DNA of 64,000 nt, taken from NCBI GenBank assembly GCA_965153355.1, contig OZ231127.1, positions 48,670,001 to 48,734,000 of the forward strand, written 5' to 3'. Position 1 is the first letter of the stretch; every line of letters starts with the position of its first letter. Below the pieces are notes generated by a model. That model was not told the DNA's origin. It saw only the letters and a program-made list of their open reading frames with translations, and did not search any database. A program made the translations under genes and the position numbers. This DNA comes from Flaccisagitta enflata. Its lineage: Eukaryota; Chaetognatha; Sagittoidea; Aphragmophora. Shown one piece after another: positions 1 through 10,492 of this stretch.

Positions 1-97
<97 letters not shown>
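1..97. repeat. (GT)n microsatellite
   Basis: Uninterrupted GT dinucleotides from the first base of the window, so the true left end is not visible. It is followed within about 12 bases by a CT tract. The poly-Cys-Val frame across it is only a translation of the repeat. Confidence 0.98.
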
Positions 98-99
<2 letters not shown>

Positions 100-107
100 T
101 GACTCGG

Positions 108-238
<131 letters not shown>

Positions 239-622
239 TTGCAAAAAGAAGAATGACTGTCTCCCACGGATTACTTTTGTTTTCATTTGGAAGTATACAA
301 ACAGGATGAGCAAGGTAGTTGTTCAACCAAATTACAACTGTCAAAAACAGATGTTCCTTGATGTAATGACGTCAAAGTTGTCAAGTCACGTGCTACGCGA
401 CTCTCCACCTGACTTTTTCCGTTACTCTCTCGGTCTGTCGGTCTGTTCGCCGGTGCTGCACAAAGTTGACGTTATGTCTTTTTAGCCTACATCATGACCA
501 GTGATTTTTATTTGGAAGCTTCCATTTATGGTGTTTTTTGTTTACTTTTCCTTAGATTTTGTAGCAAATTCTTGTTAGTAATTTTTCCTTTCATGACAAC
601 AGCATTTTCTTTTTAAGTTTTT
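239..622. other. Non-repetitive AT-rich stretch, no gene seen
   Basis: A short frame runs out of the CT tract to a stop near 485, but it opens inside the microsatellite and has no recognisable motif. I see no RNA gene or known element here. The last 20 bases are the T-rich flank of the next element. Confidence 0.6.
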
Positions 623-831
623 AGTCGCGTGCACGCGACTCTACAACCCGCTTTGTCCGTCGGTCGTTCGGTTGGTCGGTCGGTTGGTCGGTCGGTTGGT
701 CGGTCACACTTTACTTTTTTTATGATTTTTTTTCTTTGACATCACTACTCCTGCCCAAATGGTCTGGTGACCTCAAATATGGCCCCTGCCCACCCGCACG
801 CGACTTCGGTAGCCGTGTATCCGGCCTTGTT
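623..831 (+). mobile_element. F1 family element (AGTCGC-hairpin repeat), full length
   Basis: This is the clearest full copy of a dispersed family seen many times in the window. The left end is a perfect 18-nt palindrome, AGTCGCGTGCACGCGACT, followed by CTACAACCCGCTTTGTCCGT. A variable GGTCGGTT tract comes next. The right end contains CCCGCACGCGACT, which is the inverse of the left end, and closes with GTAGCCGTGTATCCGGCCTT. Runs of T flank both sides. Read on the minus strand it begins CAAGGCCGGATACACGGC and ends in a hairpin plus ACTAAAAA, as a tailed SINE would, but I see no convincing pol III promoter. It has no coding capacity. Classification is open: non-autonomous retroposon or hairpin-ended DNA element. 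Confidence 0.8.
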
Positions 832-872
832 TTTTTTCCGATACACGTGACGCTGTTCTCATGAACTATTTT

Positions 873-945
873 CGGAAACGCAACTCTACAAGAGGCTTTG
901 TCCGTCCGTCCATTGGTCCGTTGGTCCATCCATGAGCTTGATTCA
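873..945 (+). mobile_element. F1 partial copy, left end only
   Basis: The sequence ACGCAACTCTACAAGAGGCT, followed by TTGTCCGTCCGTCC, matches the F1 left end after its palindrome. The right end is missing. It lies about 40 bp downstream of the complete copy ending at 831. Confidence 0.6.
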
Positions 946-1010
946 AAAAATGAGAAATCGAGCGTTTTAGATGTTTTTCGTTTGTATGTGTGTGGGGGGG
1001 GGGGGGCATA

Positions 1011-1170
1011 GGACGGCAGGGGTGTTTAGGGTGGTCGGAGTTGCAATAGGGTATTTATCTCCAAGTCCTGTATGATAAGGGCAGTGTGTAGGCCGACAGG
1101 TGTGTCTAGGGTGGTCGGAGTGGAAACAGGGCCTGTATTAAAAGGGCATTGGGGGGGCGTAGTGTGTGGA
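1011..1170. repeat. Two-copy tandem repeat, 80-bp period
   Basis: GTGGTCGGAG recurs at 1031 and 1111, and the flanking words (GGYnGACAGG upstream, the CCTGTAT region downstream) recur at the same 80-bp spacing with moderate divergence. A run of about 13 G lies just before it. The frames here on both strands show no conserved domain. Confidence 0.6.
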
Positions 1171-1327
1171 TCGGGGTTAGATGTCCCTGCCCACTCGTCC
1201 GCACCTATATGTGACCCCAAGTCACTTGTTTTGCCTAATTGTGGGTCGTGTGTTAAATGAATTTTGCATTTCCGCCCTTGTCCTCCCATACACGAAAGAT
1301 TGATTGTTTCCACTAAAAAGTGTTTTT

Positions 1328-1499
1328 ATCGCGTAGAAACGATTCTGCAGAATTCTGTAAGCCAATTTTCAATAAGTCGGTGGGTCAGTCAGATGGTTCG
1401 TCCGTCTGTCTGTCACATTCGTCCATCTCAGGCTATTTTTGGCTTTTTACCGCTCCTGCCCAACCGTAAACGACTTTTAGGATTGTCCTTTCTTTGTTC
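1328..1499 (+). mobile_element. F1 degraded copy
   Basis: It begins with a decayed left end (TCGCGTAGAAACGATTCT), has the GGTGGGTCAGTCAGATGGTT / CCGTCTGTCTGTCAC interior, then GCTCCTGCCCAACCGTAAAC and a decayed right end. It abuts the left arm of the foldback element at 1513. Confidence 0.55.
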
Positions 1500-1512
1500 A
1501 TGTAATTTTTTT

Positions 1513-2366
1513 ACAGTGGAACGATTAACGAACAAAGACAATTTTGAGTGTGCAGACCCCGGATTGGTCAAGAAAGGTCCCACAGCATGTGGTGAACACC
1601 AAACACCCGTTGACAAATTAATCCAAAGGCAAAAAATTGATTGCATGACGCTTTTGTATGACTGCGAATGTCCTTAATTTGAGTATCTCAGATACCATTT
1701 TTCTTTCTAGGATTCAGAGAGGGCTCATGGCCAAATTGGGGGCTGGCTATGAAATCATAGTTGGGGTATAGTAAGATGAAGCCCCCAAGCTGATTTGTTG
1801 GCTTCCTGAAGGCCCCCAGGAGTGACCAGGCCTCTATACAGGTGGCCAAATAGGCAAAAAATGTCAAAAATGCTACACAATTCAACTTTTTTGGTTAATT
1901 TGATTAGAAAAACCAAAACATCTTTTTAGTTTACTCAGTTATAACCTACATAATTGGGCTTTGCTAAAAAATGATCTGTGGAAGCCATGGGGGCCTCTAA
2001 GGATCCCAAAATAGCCAAAAAAAGGGCCAAAAATGACTCATTTCCGGCAATGTCAAACAAAACAAAAAAAATAATGAAGTTTTTTTATCAAAACCTATAG
2101 TCTCAGTGAAATACAAAAGATTAGAAACCGCAAAAAAGTTTGACCCTCATAGCCATATCAGGTCAAAAACAGGTCAAGAATAGACGTAATTGGCTTAAAA
2201 TGACAAAAAAGCTTCAAAATTCAATTTTTTATGTTATTTTATTTAAAAAAGCCATAACTTCTCTCTAGTTCACTCAATTATATCTCAAAGATGTGGGCAA
2301 TGCTTAACAAGTCATTCAAGGATCGCACATGGTCAGCAGTACCCGATGCCCTGCTTGGAGTGATTA
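1513..2366 (+). repeat. Left arm of foldback element
   Basis: It pairs with 4486-5445. Landmarks shared in inverted form are the CAGTGGAACG terminus, ACCCCGGATTGGTCAAGAAA (about 1557), GGGCTCATGGCCAAATTGGG (about 1721), TGAAGCCCCC, GACCCTCATAGCC (about 2142) and GATGCCCTGCTTGGAGTGAT (about 2345). Within the arm a shorter motif, GGGGGCCTCTAAGGATCCCA with its neighbourhood, is itself repeated. Confidence 0.8.
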
Positions 2367-2470
2367 GCTGAAGAAGTGGAGTTAGAGCAGGGCAGCGGCC
2401 CCAAAAAGAAGGACGGACGTACAGATGTCTGGAAATTCACCCCTGTGTCCTACAGGACATTAAATTAGCC
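2328..2470 (+). repeat. F2 head module with hairpin
   Basis: The conserved string TGGTCAGCAGTACCCG is followed by a hairpin whose stem is GCCCTGCT (2348-2355) pairing with AGCAGGGC (2386-2393), then GCAGCGGCCCC. A further piece, CCCCTGTGTCCTACAGGACA, is the inverse of the F2 box seen elsewhere. The same architecture occurs near 7451, 14411, 14636 and 24554 with different stem sequences. Confidence 0.6.
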
Positions 2471-2493
2471 CTTTTGAGGCGCTGCCCAAAAAA

Positions 2494-2595
2494 CGTCCGT
2501 CCGTCGGTGCATCACATTTTTGAATTTCAAATTGTTTTTGCATTACTGCTTCTGCACAACCGTCCGCGACTGTCCTGCCGTGTATCCGGCCTTGT
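2494..2595 (+). mobile_element. F1 partial copy, right half
   Basis: It has GTCCGTCCGTCGGTGC, the interior CATTACTGCTTCTGCACAAC, and the intact right end CCGTGTATCCGGCCTTGTT. The left palindrome is missing; an F2 tail (GCGCTGCCCAAAA) lies directly upstream, so F1 and F2 are fused here. Confidence 0.65.
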
Positions 2596-2754
2596 TTTTT
2601 ACTAAGCCAGTTAGGCTCGCTCCCCACAATTTGACAGAGCTCCAGAGGAAAACCATGAGCCCAGTAAAAATATCATACCAAATTTTATGATCATTTAATC
2701 CTAGATTTGTAATAGCAGCCCAGCAAAAATAATATTGTTGAATTGCAAGCGGTT

Positions 2755-2808
2755 TTATTGCTCCTGACCAACCATCCGCAACTGAATTGCCATGTATCCA
2801 GCCTTGTG
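2755..2808 (+). mobile_element. F1 remnant, right end
   Basis: TTGCTCCTGACCAACCATCC and GCCATGTATCCAGCCTTGT are a diverged F1 right end. Nothing of the left end is visible upstream. Confidence 0.5.
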
Positions 2809-2884
2809 ATCTTTTGAGCCTGATTTTGGTCATTTTTCATCTGTGTAAGACCTGATATTGTTTATTATTTGTTATTTTTTTCCT

Positions 2885-3345
2885 CAAGTTAGTCATTTAT
2901 GCTCTTTTTTTTGCCATTTTTAGGGTCTTCAGAGGCCCTGTATGACATGCACTGTTTGTTTTTTAGCCAAGCCTTCATCTATGAATTTAAGCTGAATGAT
3001 TCTGAGATAAATATTCATTTCTTTGGTGAAAAAAAAATTAAAGTTTTGAGCTTTTATGCAAAAGAGCTCATTTTGACTTTTTCAAGGTCCTTCAGAGCCT
3101 TAAAAGGCCTGGAGTGCCCCAATGTGGACAGGAACCCCCACTTAAACTTACACTTGTTCAAAGCTGAAGCATGAGTGTAATGAGTTGGACAAATCTATTG
3201 ATACTAATCCTCTTTAAACTGCATTTTGGTCATTTTGAGCCAATTATGGCCATTTTTGACCTTGGCCTAGCTGATACGGTTATGAGGGTCAAATTTTTTT
3301 GCTGTTTCTAGTCTCTTGTACTTCACTGAAAAGTCGCATGTGGTA
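2885..3345 (-). repeat. Third, partial copy of the foldback arm
   Basis: It lies in the same orientation as the right arm. Shared landmarks are the GGGTCTTCAGAGGCCC-type box, TATGAGGGTCAAATTTTTTT and the TCTCTTGTACTTCACTGA box (about 3312). It suggests the arm unit existed as a separate repeat before, or in addition to, the foldback arrangement. The 91-codon frame here (2899-3174) has no counterpart preserved in the other arms. Confidence 0.6.
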
Positions 3346-3412
3346 CACAAATGACTTAAGATGACTAGAAATGACTTAATAAGACTAAAAATGACCCAAT
3401 TGACTAAAATGA

Positions 3413-3459
3413 GACCAACGGACCGACGGATGGACCAACAAAGAGTGTAGCGCGCGACT
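3413..3459 (-). mobile_element. F1 end fragment
   Basis: ACCGACGGATGGACCAACAA, AGAGTGTAG and the hairpin end CGCGCGACTAAAAAA form the reverse complement of an F1 left end. It is followed 20 bp later by an F2 box. Confidence 0.65.
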
Positions 3460-3477
3460 AAAAAATTTCATCATTTT

Positions 3478-3760
3478 TGGGCAGCAGCACCAAAGGGGAC
3501 CAAGTTCTGTAGAACACAGAGGGACTTTTGTTTGTCCATTTGTTCATTCATCCATCCAAACGTCCTTCTGTTTGTCCCCCATTGGCCGTCAAGGACTCGA
3601 ATCCTCACTCTCAGGCCTGATTTAGGCCCTCTACCCCCTCAAATCAGATCTCAAAGCCTCAAATCAGCTTTTGGGCAGCAGCCCCAAAGGAGACGAAGTC
3701 CTGTAGAACACAGGGGGACTTTCATTTGTCCATCCGTCTGTTCGTCTGTTAGTCTCCCCA
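3478..3760 (+). repeat. Two F2 boxes in tandem
   Basis: Two copies about 185 bp apart of GGGCAGCAGCMCCAAAGG, GACnAAGTYCTGTAGAACAC and AGRGGGACTTT are each followed by a TTTGTCCATYYGT tract. They precede the minisatellite at 3765. Confidence 0.65.
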
Positions 3761-3764
3761 GGCC

Positions 3765-4062
3765 CTCTCAGACCTGAAATCTGCCCTCCCAGGCCTGAAA
3801 TCTGCCCTCTTAGACCTGAAATCTGCCCTCTTAGACCTGAAATCTGCCCTCTCAGGCCAGAAATCTGCCCACTTAGGCCTGAAATCTGCCCTCTTAGGCC
3901 TGAAATCTGCCCTCTTAGGCCTGAAATCTGCCCTCTTAGGCCTGAAATCTGCCTTCTCAGGCCTTGAATCTGCCCTCTAAGGTCTGGAATCTGGCCTTAC
4001 GGGCCTGAAACCTATCCGCTCAGATTTCAGGTTTGAGAGGGCAGATTTCAGGCCTGAGAGGG
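3765..4062. repeat. 21-bp minisatellite (F2 core) that reverses orientation
   Basis: About twelve units of CTGAAATCTGCCCTCTTAGGC with small substitutions run to about 4018. The last two units then appear in the opposite strand sense (CAGATTTCAGGCCTGAGAGG), so the array ends in a fold-back. Related 21-bp arrays with the shared RGGCCTSA core lie at 7547, 14775 and 24660. Confidence 0.85.
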
Positions 4063-4485
4063 CCTGGGGGGGACTGACGGATGGGCAGATGGATGGACAA
4101 ACGAAAGTCCCCCTGTGTTCTACAGGACTTTGTCCCTTTTGGGGCCACTGTCCTGCTTCCTCTCATTCCGAATAACAACCATGCAAAGCAGGGCAACGGA
4201 TATTGCCCTTGGGCGACCTGTTTAGGCCTCAAATCTGCTCTCCAGATCTCAAATCCGGGGTCCAGGCCTCAAATCAGCCCTCCAGGCCTCAAATCTGCCC
4301 CTATTGCCTCAAGCCCTTCCCTAGACCTCATATCTAATCTTCAGGCCTAAAATCATTCCCCCAGACCTCAAATCCCGCTTCAATTAAATCTTAGGCCTGA
4401 TATATTCCCCCTCATGACGTCTGAAAATTCCCCCTGTGTCCTACAGGACATCGGCCATCTACTACTTCACTATCCACTACTTCAC
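4063..4485 (-). repeat. F2 boxes (inverted) with decayed minisatellite
   Basis: GTCCCCCTGTGTTCTACAGG (4107) and CCCTTTTGGGGCCACTG are the inverse of the boxes at 3478-3760, so the minisatellite is flanked by inverted F2 boxes. Next come irregular units of AGGCCTCAAATCTGCCC (4205-4400) and another inverted F2 box (CCCCCTGTGTCCTACAGGAC, about 4429). Confidence 0.65.
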
Positions 4486-5445
4486 TTGATCACTCCAAGC
4501 AGGGCATCGGGTACCATGTGCAATCCTTGGATGACTAGTTTTGGCCATTTTGGGGTTTTAGAGGCCCCCTATGGCATCCACTGGTCTTATTCAAGCATCA
4601 CCCACATCTTTGAGTTATAACTGAGTGAACAAGAGAGAAGTTTTGTTTTTTTAATCAAATTAACAAAAAGAATTGAGTTATGAAGCTTTTTTGCTAATTT
4701 TGAGCCAAATATGACTATTTTTTACCTGTTTTTGGCCTGATAGGGCTATGAGGGTCAAATTTTTTTGCGGTTTCTAATCTCTTGTACTTCACTGAGACTG
4801 TATCTTTGCATAAACAGATGTTTTTATAAAAAAAAATTTCATTGTTTTGACATTCATTCATTCATTCCTTCATTCATTTTTTGACATTGCCTAAAATGAG
4901 TTATTTTTTGGCCCTTTTTTTGCCATTTTGGGGTCCTTCGAGGCCCCCCCAAGGCTTCCAGTGGTCGTTTTTTAAGCATAGCCTAATTCCATAGATTGCA
5001 ATAGAGCAAATTAAAAAGAAGTTTTGTTTTTTTAAATCAAATTAACCAAAAAATTTAAATTTTGAAGCATTAATGTCATTTTTGGGTATTTTTGTCCTTT
5101 TTTGCTACTTGTACTAAGGCCTAGTCACTTGTGGGGGCCTTCAGGAAGCCAACGAATCAGCTCGGGGGCTTCATCTAATTATACCCCAACTATGATTTCA
5201 CAGCCAGCCCCCAATTTGGCCATGAGCCCTCTCTAAATCCTACGTACATAGAAAGAAAAATGGTATCTAAGAAACTCAAATTAAGGACATTCGCAGTCAT
5301 ACAAAAGCGTCATGCAATCAATTTTTTGCCTTTGGATTAATTTTTCACTGGGTGTTTGGTGTTCACCACATGCTGTGGGACATTTCTTGACCAATCCGGG
5401 GTCTGCACACTCAAAATTGTCTTTGTCCATATATCGTTCCACTGT
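4486..5445 (-). repeat. Right arm of foldback element
   Basis: Inverted counterpart of 1513-2366. It differs by scattered substitutions and by small insertions such as the ATTC tetranucleotide run near 4854. It ends in CGTTCCACTGT at 5435-5445. The short frame described at 5281-5496 lies in its outer part. Confidence 0.8.
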
Positions 5446-5496
5446 GGTAACCAAACGAAATGTGCGATGACAGTTACAATCATGCCATTGCTTCAC
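5281..5496 (-). other. Short Cys-rich frame in foldback arm, probably not a gene
   Basis: A 71-codon frame ending TLLYDCECP is matched by the same frame in the left arm (about 1515-1677). The shared part contains FECADPGLVKK and LIQRQKIDCMTLLYDCECP. It looks protein-like and has nine cysteines, but the nucleotide differences between the two arms appear to change amino acids (G/C, V/S, D/E and others) rather than being synonymous. That argues against selection on the frame. I do not recognise a family. It could be a relic of a captured exon. Confidence 0.2.
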
Positions 5497-5626
5497 GGCT
5501 ATTTTGGCAAATGCAGGGGAATTTAGGGGATCGGGGAAACGCTGGGTAGTTTTGAAAGATGTAAGGAATGAGTAGGTTAAGTTTGTTCCGTTAATCGAAA
5601 GAGCGAGTAGATGCCAGTTTGACTTA

Positions 5627-5895
5627 GGGGGCGTTTCTAGTCAAAGACGATCGCGTTTTGAAAGGGCCACTCGGTCGCTCGCTACGTTTGTTCGCTCGCA
5701 CCGCTCACTCCGCTCACTCACTCCGCAGCGCTCCGCTTCGCTAAACTCGCTACGCTCGCTCGCTCTGTTAACGGGCTCGCTCACTCACTTCGCTCACTCC
5801 TTCGTGGCACAGTTGAAATTCTTGAATATGTGTTCACACTGTTATCGCGTTTCACGGGAACAAACGCGTTTTTGGCGCTCACTAGAAACACGCCC
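5627..5895. mobile_element. Harbinger/Tourist-like MITE, copy 1
   Basis: A 269-bp element bounded by TTA on both sides (5624-5626 and 5896-5898). The terminal inverted repeats are GGGGGCGTTTCTAGTCA on the left and, read inward from the right, GGGCGTGTTTCTAGTGA. A three-base TTA duplication and a GGGCGTGTTT-type terminus are typical of PIF/Harbinger MITEs. The interior is a run of CGCTCACTC / GCTCGCTACG subrepeats. It has no coding capacity. Its sister copy lies at 8409-8666. Confidence 0.85.
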
Positions 5896-6016
5896 TTAGA
5901 CACGATCGGCAATCACATCAGATTAAAAAGTCGCGTACAGTTTAGGCCTACGCAACTTCCGGGTTGACAATGACAATCAATTTGCGATTATAGATTTTGA
6001 AGGATGATGGATTGAA

Positions 6017-6218
6017 ACAAGGCCGGATACACGGCTACCCAAGTCGCGTGCGGGTGGGCAGCGGCCATATTTGAGCTCACTAGAGCATTTGGGCAGGAGC
6101 AGTATAGTCAAAGAATAAAAAACATAAAAAAAAGTAAAGTGTGACCAACCGACCAACCGATCAACCAATCAACCGACCGACGGACAAAGCGAGGTGTAGA
6201 GTCGCGTGGCACGCGACT
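6017..6218 (-). mobile_element. F1 family element, full length
   Basis: On the minus-strand reading it has both ends intact: CAAGGCCGGATACACGGCTA at the left here, and GTAGAGTCGCGTGGCACGCG plus ACTAAAAA at the right. The CCGACCAA tract is the complement of the GGTCGGTT tract in other copies. The interior TTTGGGCAGGAGCAGTATAG matches other copies. Confidence 0.8.
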
Positions 6219-6312
6219 AAAAATTGGATCAAATTAGAAACCCTTTGTCAGGCTGCATTCGACATCCACGGTTTTTCTTTCGCCTTTCCATCTTTTTTTA
6301 CTTTCTTTTTTT

Positions 6313-6531
6313 AGTCGCGTGCTACACCCCGCTATGTCGGTCGGTCGGTTGGTCGGTCGGTCGGTCGGTCGTTGGTCGGTCGGTCGGTCGGTTGGTCTGT
6401 CCCCTTTATACTTTTTTTGACATTTTGAACTTTTTAAGCATACGGCTCCTGCCCAGATGCCCTAGTGACCTTCTCCAGCACTGCTCCTGCCACCCGCACG
6501 CGACTAAGGTAGCCGAGTATCCGGCCTTGTT
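6313..6531 (+). mobile_element. F1 family element, full length
   Basis: The left end AGTCGCGTGC joins directly to CTACACCCCGCTATGTCGG, so the second palindrome half is lost. A long GGTCGGTC tract follows, and the right end CCCGCACGCGACT ... CCGAGTATCCGGCCTTGTT is intact. It lies about 95 bp from the inverted copy at 6017-6218, forming a head-to-head pair. Confidence 0.8.
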
Positions 6532-7311
<780 letters not shown>

Positions 7312-7346
7312 GGAAAGAATGAATGAAACTGACAGACGGACGGACG

Positions 7347-7430
7347 GAGAAGGGATAGAGAGAAGGGAGAAGGGAGAAGGGAGAAGGGAGAAGGGATAGG
7401 GGAGAAGGGAGAAGGGAGAATGGAGAATGG
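7347..7430. repeat. (GGGAGAA)n heptamer repeat
   Basis: About ten units of the 7-bp motif, with GGGATAG and GGAGAAT variants at the edges. It leads into the F2 composite starting at 7433. Confidence 0.9.
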
Positions 7431-7432
7431 AA

Positions 7433-7945
7433 TAGTCGCAAAAGCGTTAGATGGTCAGCGGTACCCGTTGCCCCTATGTGAGTGTATGAGGATGTATGGT
7501 GGTGAGAGGGGCAGCGGCCCCGAAGGAGCCGATGACCTATGCTGTTTTTATTTGAGCCTGGAGGCTGGAATTGGGGCCTTGAAGCTGGGATTTGAGCTTA
7601 AAGGTGGGGATTTGAGCCACGTGGCTGGGATTTCAGCCTCGAGACTGGGATTTCAGCCTTGGGGGGAATTGGGCCTCAAGGCTGGGATTTGGGCCTCAAG
7701 GCTGGGATTTGGGCCTTGAGGCTGGGATTTGGGCCTTGAGGCTGGGATTTGGGCCTCAGGGCCGGGTTTTGGGCCTCAAGGCTGGGATTTGTGCCTCAAG
7801 GCTGGGATTTGGGTCTCGAAGCTGGGATTTGGACCTCAAGGCTGAGATTTGGTCTTGAAGGGGTGTGAGGGGGGGGTACGGAGGAGGAGAAATTTCTCCT
7901 GTGTGAAAGCATAGGTCATCGGCCCCTTCGGGGCCGCTGCCCAAA
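7433..7945 (+). repeat. F2 composite: head hairpin, minisatellite, inverted tail
   Basis: Best complete F2 copy. The head TAGTCGCAAAAGCGTTAGAT / GGTCAGCGGTACCCG is followed by a stem GCCCCT (7470-7475) with AGGGGC (7507-7512). Then come GCAGCGGCCCCGAAGG and CGATGACCTATGCT. A 21-bp minisatellite fills the middle. The tail AGCATAGGTCATCGG plus CCCCTTCGGGGCCGCTGCCC (about 7908-7942) is the near-exact inverse of the head box, so the array is enclosed by roughly 38-bp inverted repeats. No coding capacity is seen. A transcript would fold into a long hairpin. Confidence 0.75.
7547..7860. repeat. 21-bp minisatellite (F2 core)
   Basis: About fifteen units of GGGCCTCAAGGCTGGGATTT plus one base, with substitutions. 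It shares the unit length and GGCCTSA core of the arrays at 3765, 14775 and 24660 but differs in the rest of the unit. Confidence 0.9.
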
Positions 7946-8408
7946 AAGGAGAAGAGTGAAGAGAGAAGACAGACAGAGAGACAGAGAGAAAGACAGACAA
8001 ATGAAGGCGGTAGAAAATACTGAGGGCAAAACAAAGAGATACATAGAGACATATAGAGAAACGGAAAGAGATCTAGACTGGGACACAGACAGTCATCCAG
8101 GAAATTGACAGATCCACGAACCTACAGATCAAAAGACGGATCTCAGGAATGCGGATAATGAACAGAAAGTCAGTCAAGAATAGTGAATAAAACAAAGAAG
8201 TTCAGACAAGCAGCCATGCAAATAGAAAGACAATGGCATATTCCAGCAAGATGGAGAGAAGGATTTCGAGCAGCGGCCCTATAGGGGTCACCTCACGTTT
8301 TTAGAATCGGTGATAAGTAGGTGGGTCAGGAATGTTCTTTTTTTCTTTATTAAGGAGGACACTCTTGCTTCTCAGCTATTCAAAGTGGTTATCAAATAGC
8401 AACTCTTA
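7946..8408. other. Purine-rich unassigned sequence
   Basis: An AGAC/AGAGA-rich decaying tract runs to about 8090, followed by non-repetitive sequence. An isolated F2 box (GAGCAGCGGCCCTATAGGGG) lies at about 8270. No gene is seen. Confidence 0.5.
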
Positions 8409-8666
8409 GGGCGGGTTTCTAGTCAAAGACAATCGCGTCTTTAACGGGCCACTCGGTCGCTCCCTACGTTTGTTCGCTCGCACCGCTCACTCCCCTCACC
8501 CTGCTCACTCGCTCCGCTTGCTTCCCTCGCTCGCTCTGTTCACGGGCTCGCTCACTCACTTTGCTCACTCCCTCGTGGGACAGTTGAAATTCTTGAAAAT
8601 GTGTTCATGCTGTAAACGTGTTCAACGGAAAGAAACGCGTTTTTGGTCATCACTAGAAACACGCCC
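8409..8666. mobile_element. Harbinger/Tourist-like MITE, copy 2
   Basis: A 258-bp sister of 5627-5895, flanked by TTA at 8406-8408 and 8667-8669. The left terminus is GGGCGGGTTTCTAGTCAAAG. The right terminus, read inward, is GGGCGTGTTTCTAGTGATGA. The interior AGTTGAAATTCTTGAAAATG and the CTCGCTCACTCAC tract match copy 1 closely. The 71-codon frame across it is not conserved in copy 1. Confidence 0.87.
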
Positions 8667-8669
8667 TTA

Positions 8670-9101
8670 CAACTCATTTTCATAACGTTGGTCGTGGATA
8701 TCGCTAGCCATACACCCATTCCGCAGTGGTTCTCCCTTCCTTTTTTTTCCATCTGCCTCTCGGAAAATTAGCTCGCAACGACACCTCGCCTCGAGCATCT
8801 CGGGTTGGTCATCAGTAGAACATCAAACAAACATAAAAATTGAGCAGAATCCAAATCGCCGAGGGAATGAACAAGTCGTAACTCTTTAACTGGACTGACC
8901 ACTGTGCCCAGCTCCCTTTTTAACAATTCAATGCCATGATCGCATCAAGCTGGGCCTATATACGGAGGGAGAAAAAAAAGGAGATTGGATAATGGTTAAA
9001 GACGGAGAAAGCGAGAACGAACATGGGGGGGGGGGGGGAGAAAGCTCGGAAGGGGGAAGGGGAAGAGTAAAGGATATAAGTGCGAAGGAATGAAGATGTT
9101 T
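8670..9101. other. Unassigned sequence, no gene seen
   Basis: Mixed composition with a G run near 9026. The word CCTATATACGG at 8955 resembles a TATA box, but nothing coding follows, only microsatellites. Confidence 0.45.
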
Positions 9102-9187
<86 letters not shown>

Positions 9188-9264
9188 CCCCCTCTTCTTC
9201 TTCATCTTCTTCTTCTTCTTCTTCTTCTTCTTCTTCTTCTTCTTCTTCTTCTTCTTCTTCTTCT

Positions 9265-9311
<47 letters not shown>

Positions 9312-9383
9312 TTCTTCTTCTTCTTCTTCTTCTTCTTCTTCTTCTTCTTCTTCTTCTTCTTCTTCTTCTTCTTCTTCTTCTTC
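9102..9383. repeat. (TTG)n-(TTC)n compound trinucleotide repeat
   Basis: About 28 TTG units (9102-9187), then about 64 TTC units (9193-9383) with a few interruptions. The poly-Val/Leu/Phe and poly-Lys/Asn frames are repeat translations. A long GAA/TTC purine-pyrimidine tract could form triplex DNA; that is inference. Confidence 0.98.
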
Positions 9384-9765
<382 letters not shown>

Positions 9766-9823
9766 TCGAATGCTTTTCCCGGTGCCCGCTGCTTTCATCC
9801 ACCTTTACTGCTGATGCCGGTAT

Positions 9824-9930
9824 AGTATTTCCTCGCCCCCCCCCTCCCACTCTGGTGTTTAAAGTATTTCCTCGCCCCCCCCCTCCCACCCTGGTGTTTA
9901 TAGTATGTCCCCGCACCCCCCTCCAACCCT
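9824..9930. repeat. Three-unit, ~40-bp C-rich minisatellite
   Basis: AGTATTTCCTCGCCCCC, a C-rich run, and CCACYCTGGTGTTTA repeat three times with the last unit diverged. The C-run strand is strongly asymmetric. Confidence 0.8.
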
Positions 9931-10423
9931 CTCTCTTCTTCTATCCCTAGCTCATACGTCAAGATCACTTTGCACCCTTTCATTACCACAATTCCTCTTT
10001 AACCTTTCCTACTTCATCATTCATGCACACCATATCCTTCTATTACTGACTGATTATTCTTCTCCAGACAACAACAAAACACCGCTTCAATATGCGCAGT
10101 TGTGAATCTTTTTTTTTTTTTTATTTCACCAAACCGGTGGGCCTTTAACATTGATTGCACATGAAAACAACTAACTATCAAGCACGAGATTTCTTTTATT
10201 TCAAACAAAAATATGGTTATATAGGTTTCTCTCATACTTTTGCTTTTTATTTCCAGATTTCTCGACAATTTTTGAACGAAGTCAGTTAATCTTTTTAATG
10301 TTTTTATATGTGTATATGTCAGACTTCCAATGAGTCTGGGAGTCCGTACGTCTGCACATCTCGCGCTCCAAATTGTGCTAACCTCTTCATATATCATTTA
10401 TTCAAGTCATTTGTTTCTGTCCC

Positions 10424-10425
<2 letters not shown>
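9931..10425. other. Unassigned AT-rich sequence
   Basis: The longest frame is the 126-codon minus-strand frame at 10017-10397. Its composition looks unconstrained and I recognise no domain. No RNA gene is seen. Confidence 0.45.

Positions 10426-10487
<62 letters not shown>
10426..10487. repeat. (CT)n microsatellite
   Basis: About 31 CT units, ending CTGTCTCC. Confidence 0.97.

Positions 10488-10492
<5 letters not shown>

Larger units (their letters stand above)
1513..5445. mobile_element. Foldback-type element with ~0.9 kb inverted arms
   Basis: The sequence at 1513-2366 reappears, inverted and diverged, at 4486-5445. Both outer ends start ACAGTGGAACG, which resembles a pogo/Tc1-type terminus (CAGT...). 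The left flank offers a TA, but the right flank reads TG, so a target duplication is not shown. The 2.1 kb between the arms holds F1 fragments, F2 modules, a 21-bp minisatellite and a third partial arm copy. No transposase is visible. It may instead be two inverted copies of one older repeat with later insertions between them. Confidence 0.7.

Noticed and set aside
4020-4350. Overlapping frames on both strands suggesting a gene
   Set aside because: They are produced by the 21-bp minisatellite, whose length is a multiple of three and so keeps frames open.
5281-5496. Cysteine-rich small secreted protein gene
   Set aside because: The two arm copies differ only by amino-acid-changing substitutions as far as I can see, no signal peptide is evident, and the frame sits inside a repeat arm.
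8950-8965. TATA-box promoter
   Set aside because: CCTATATACGG is isolated, with only microsatellites downstream and no coding sequence.
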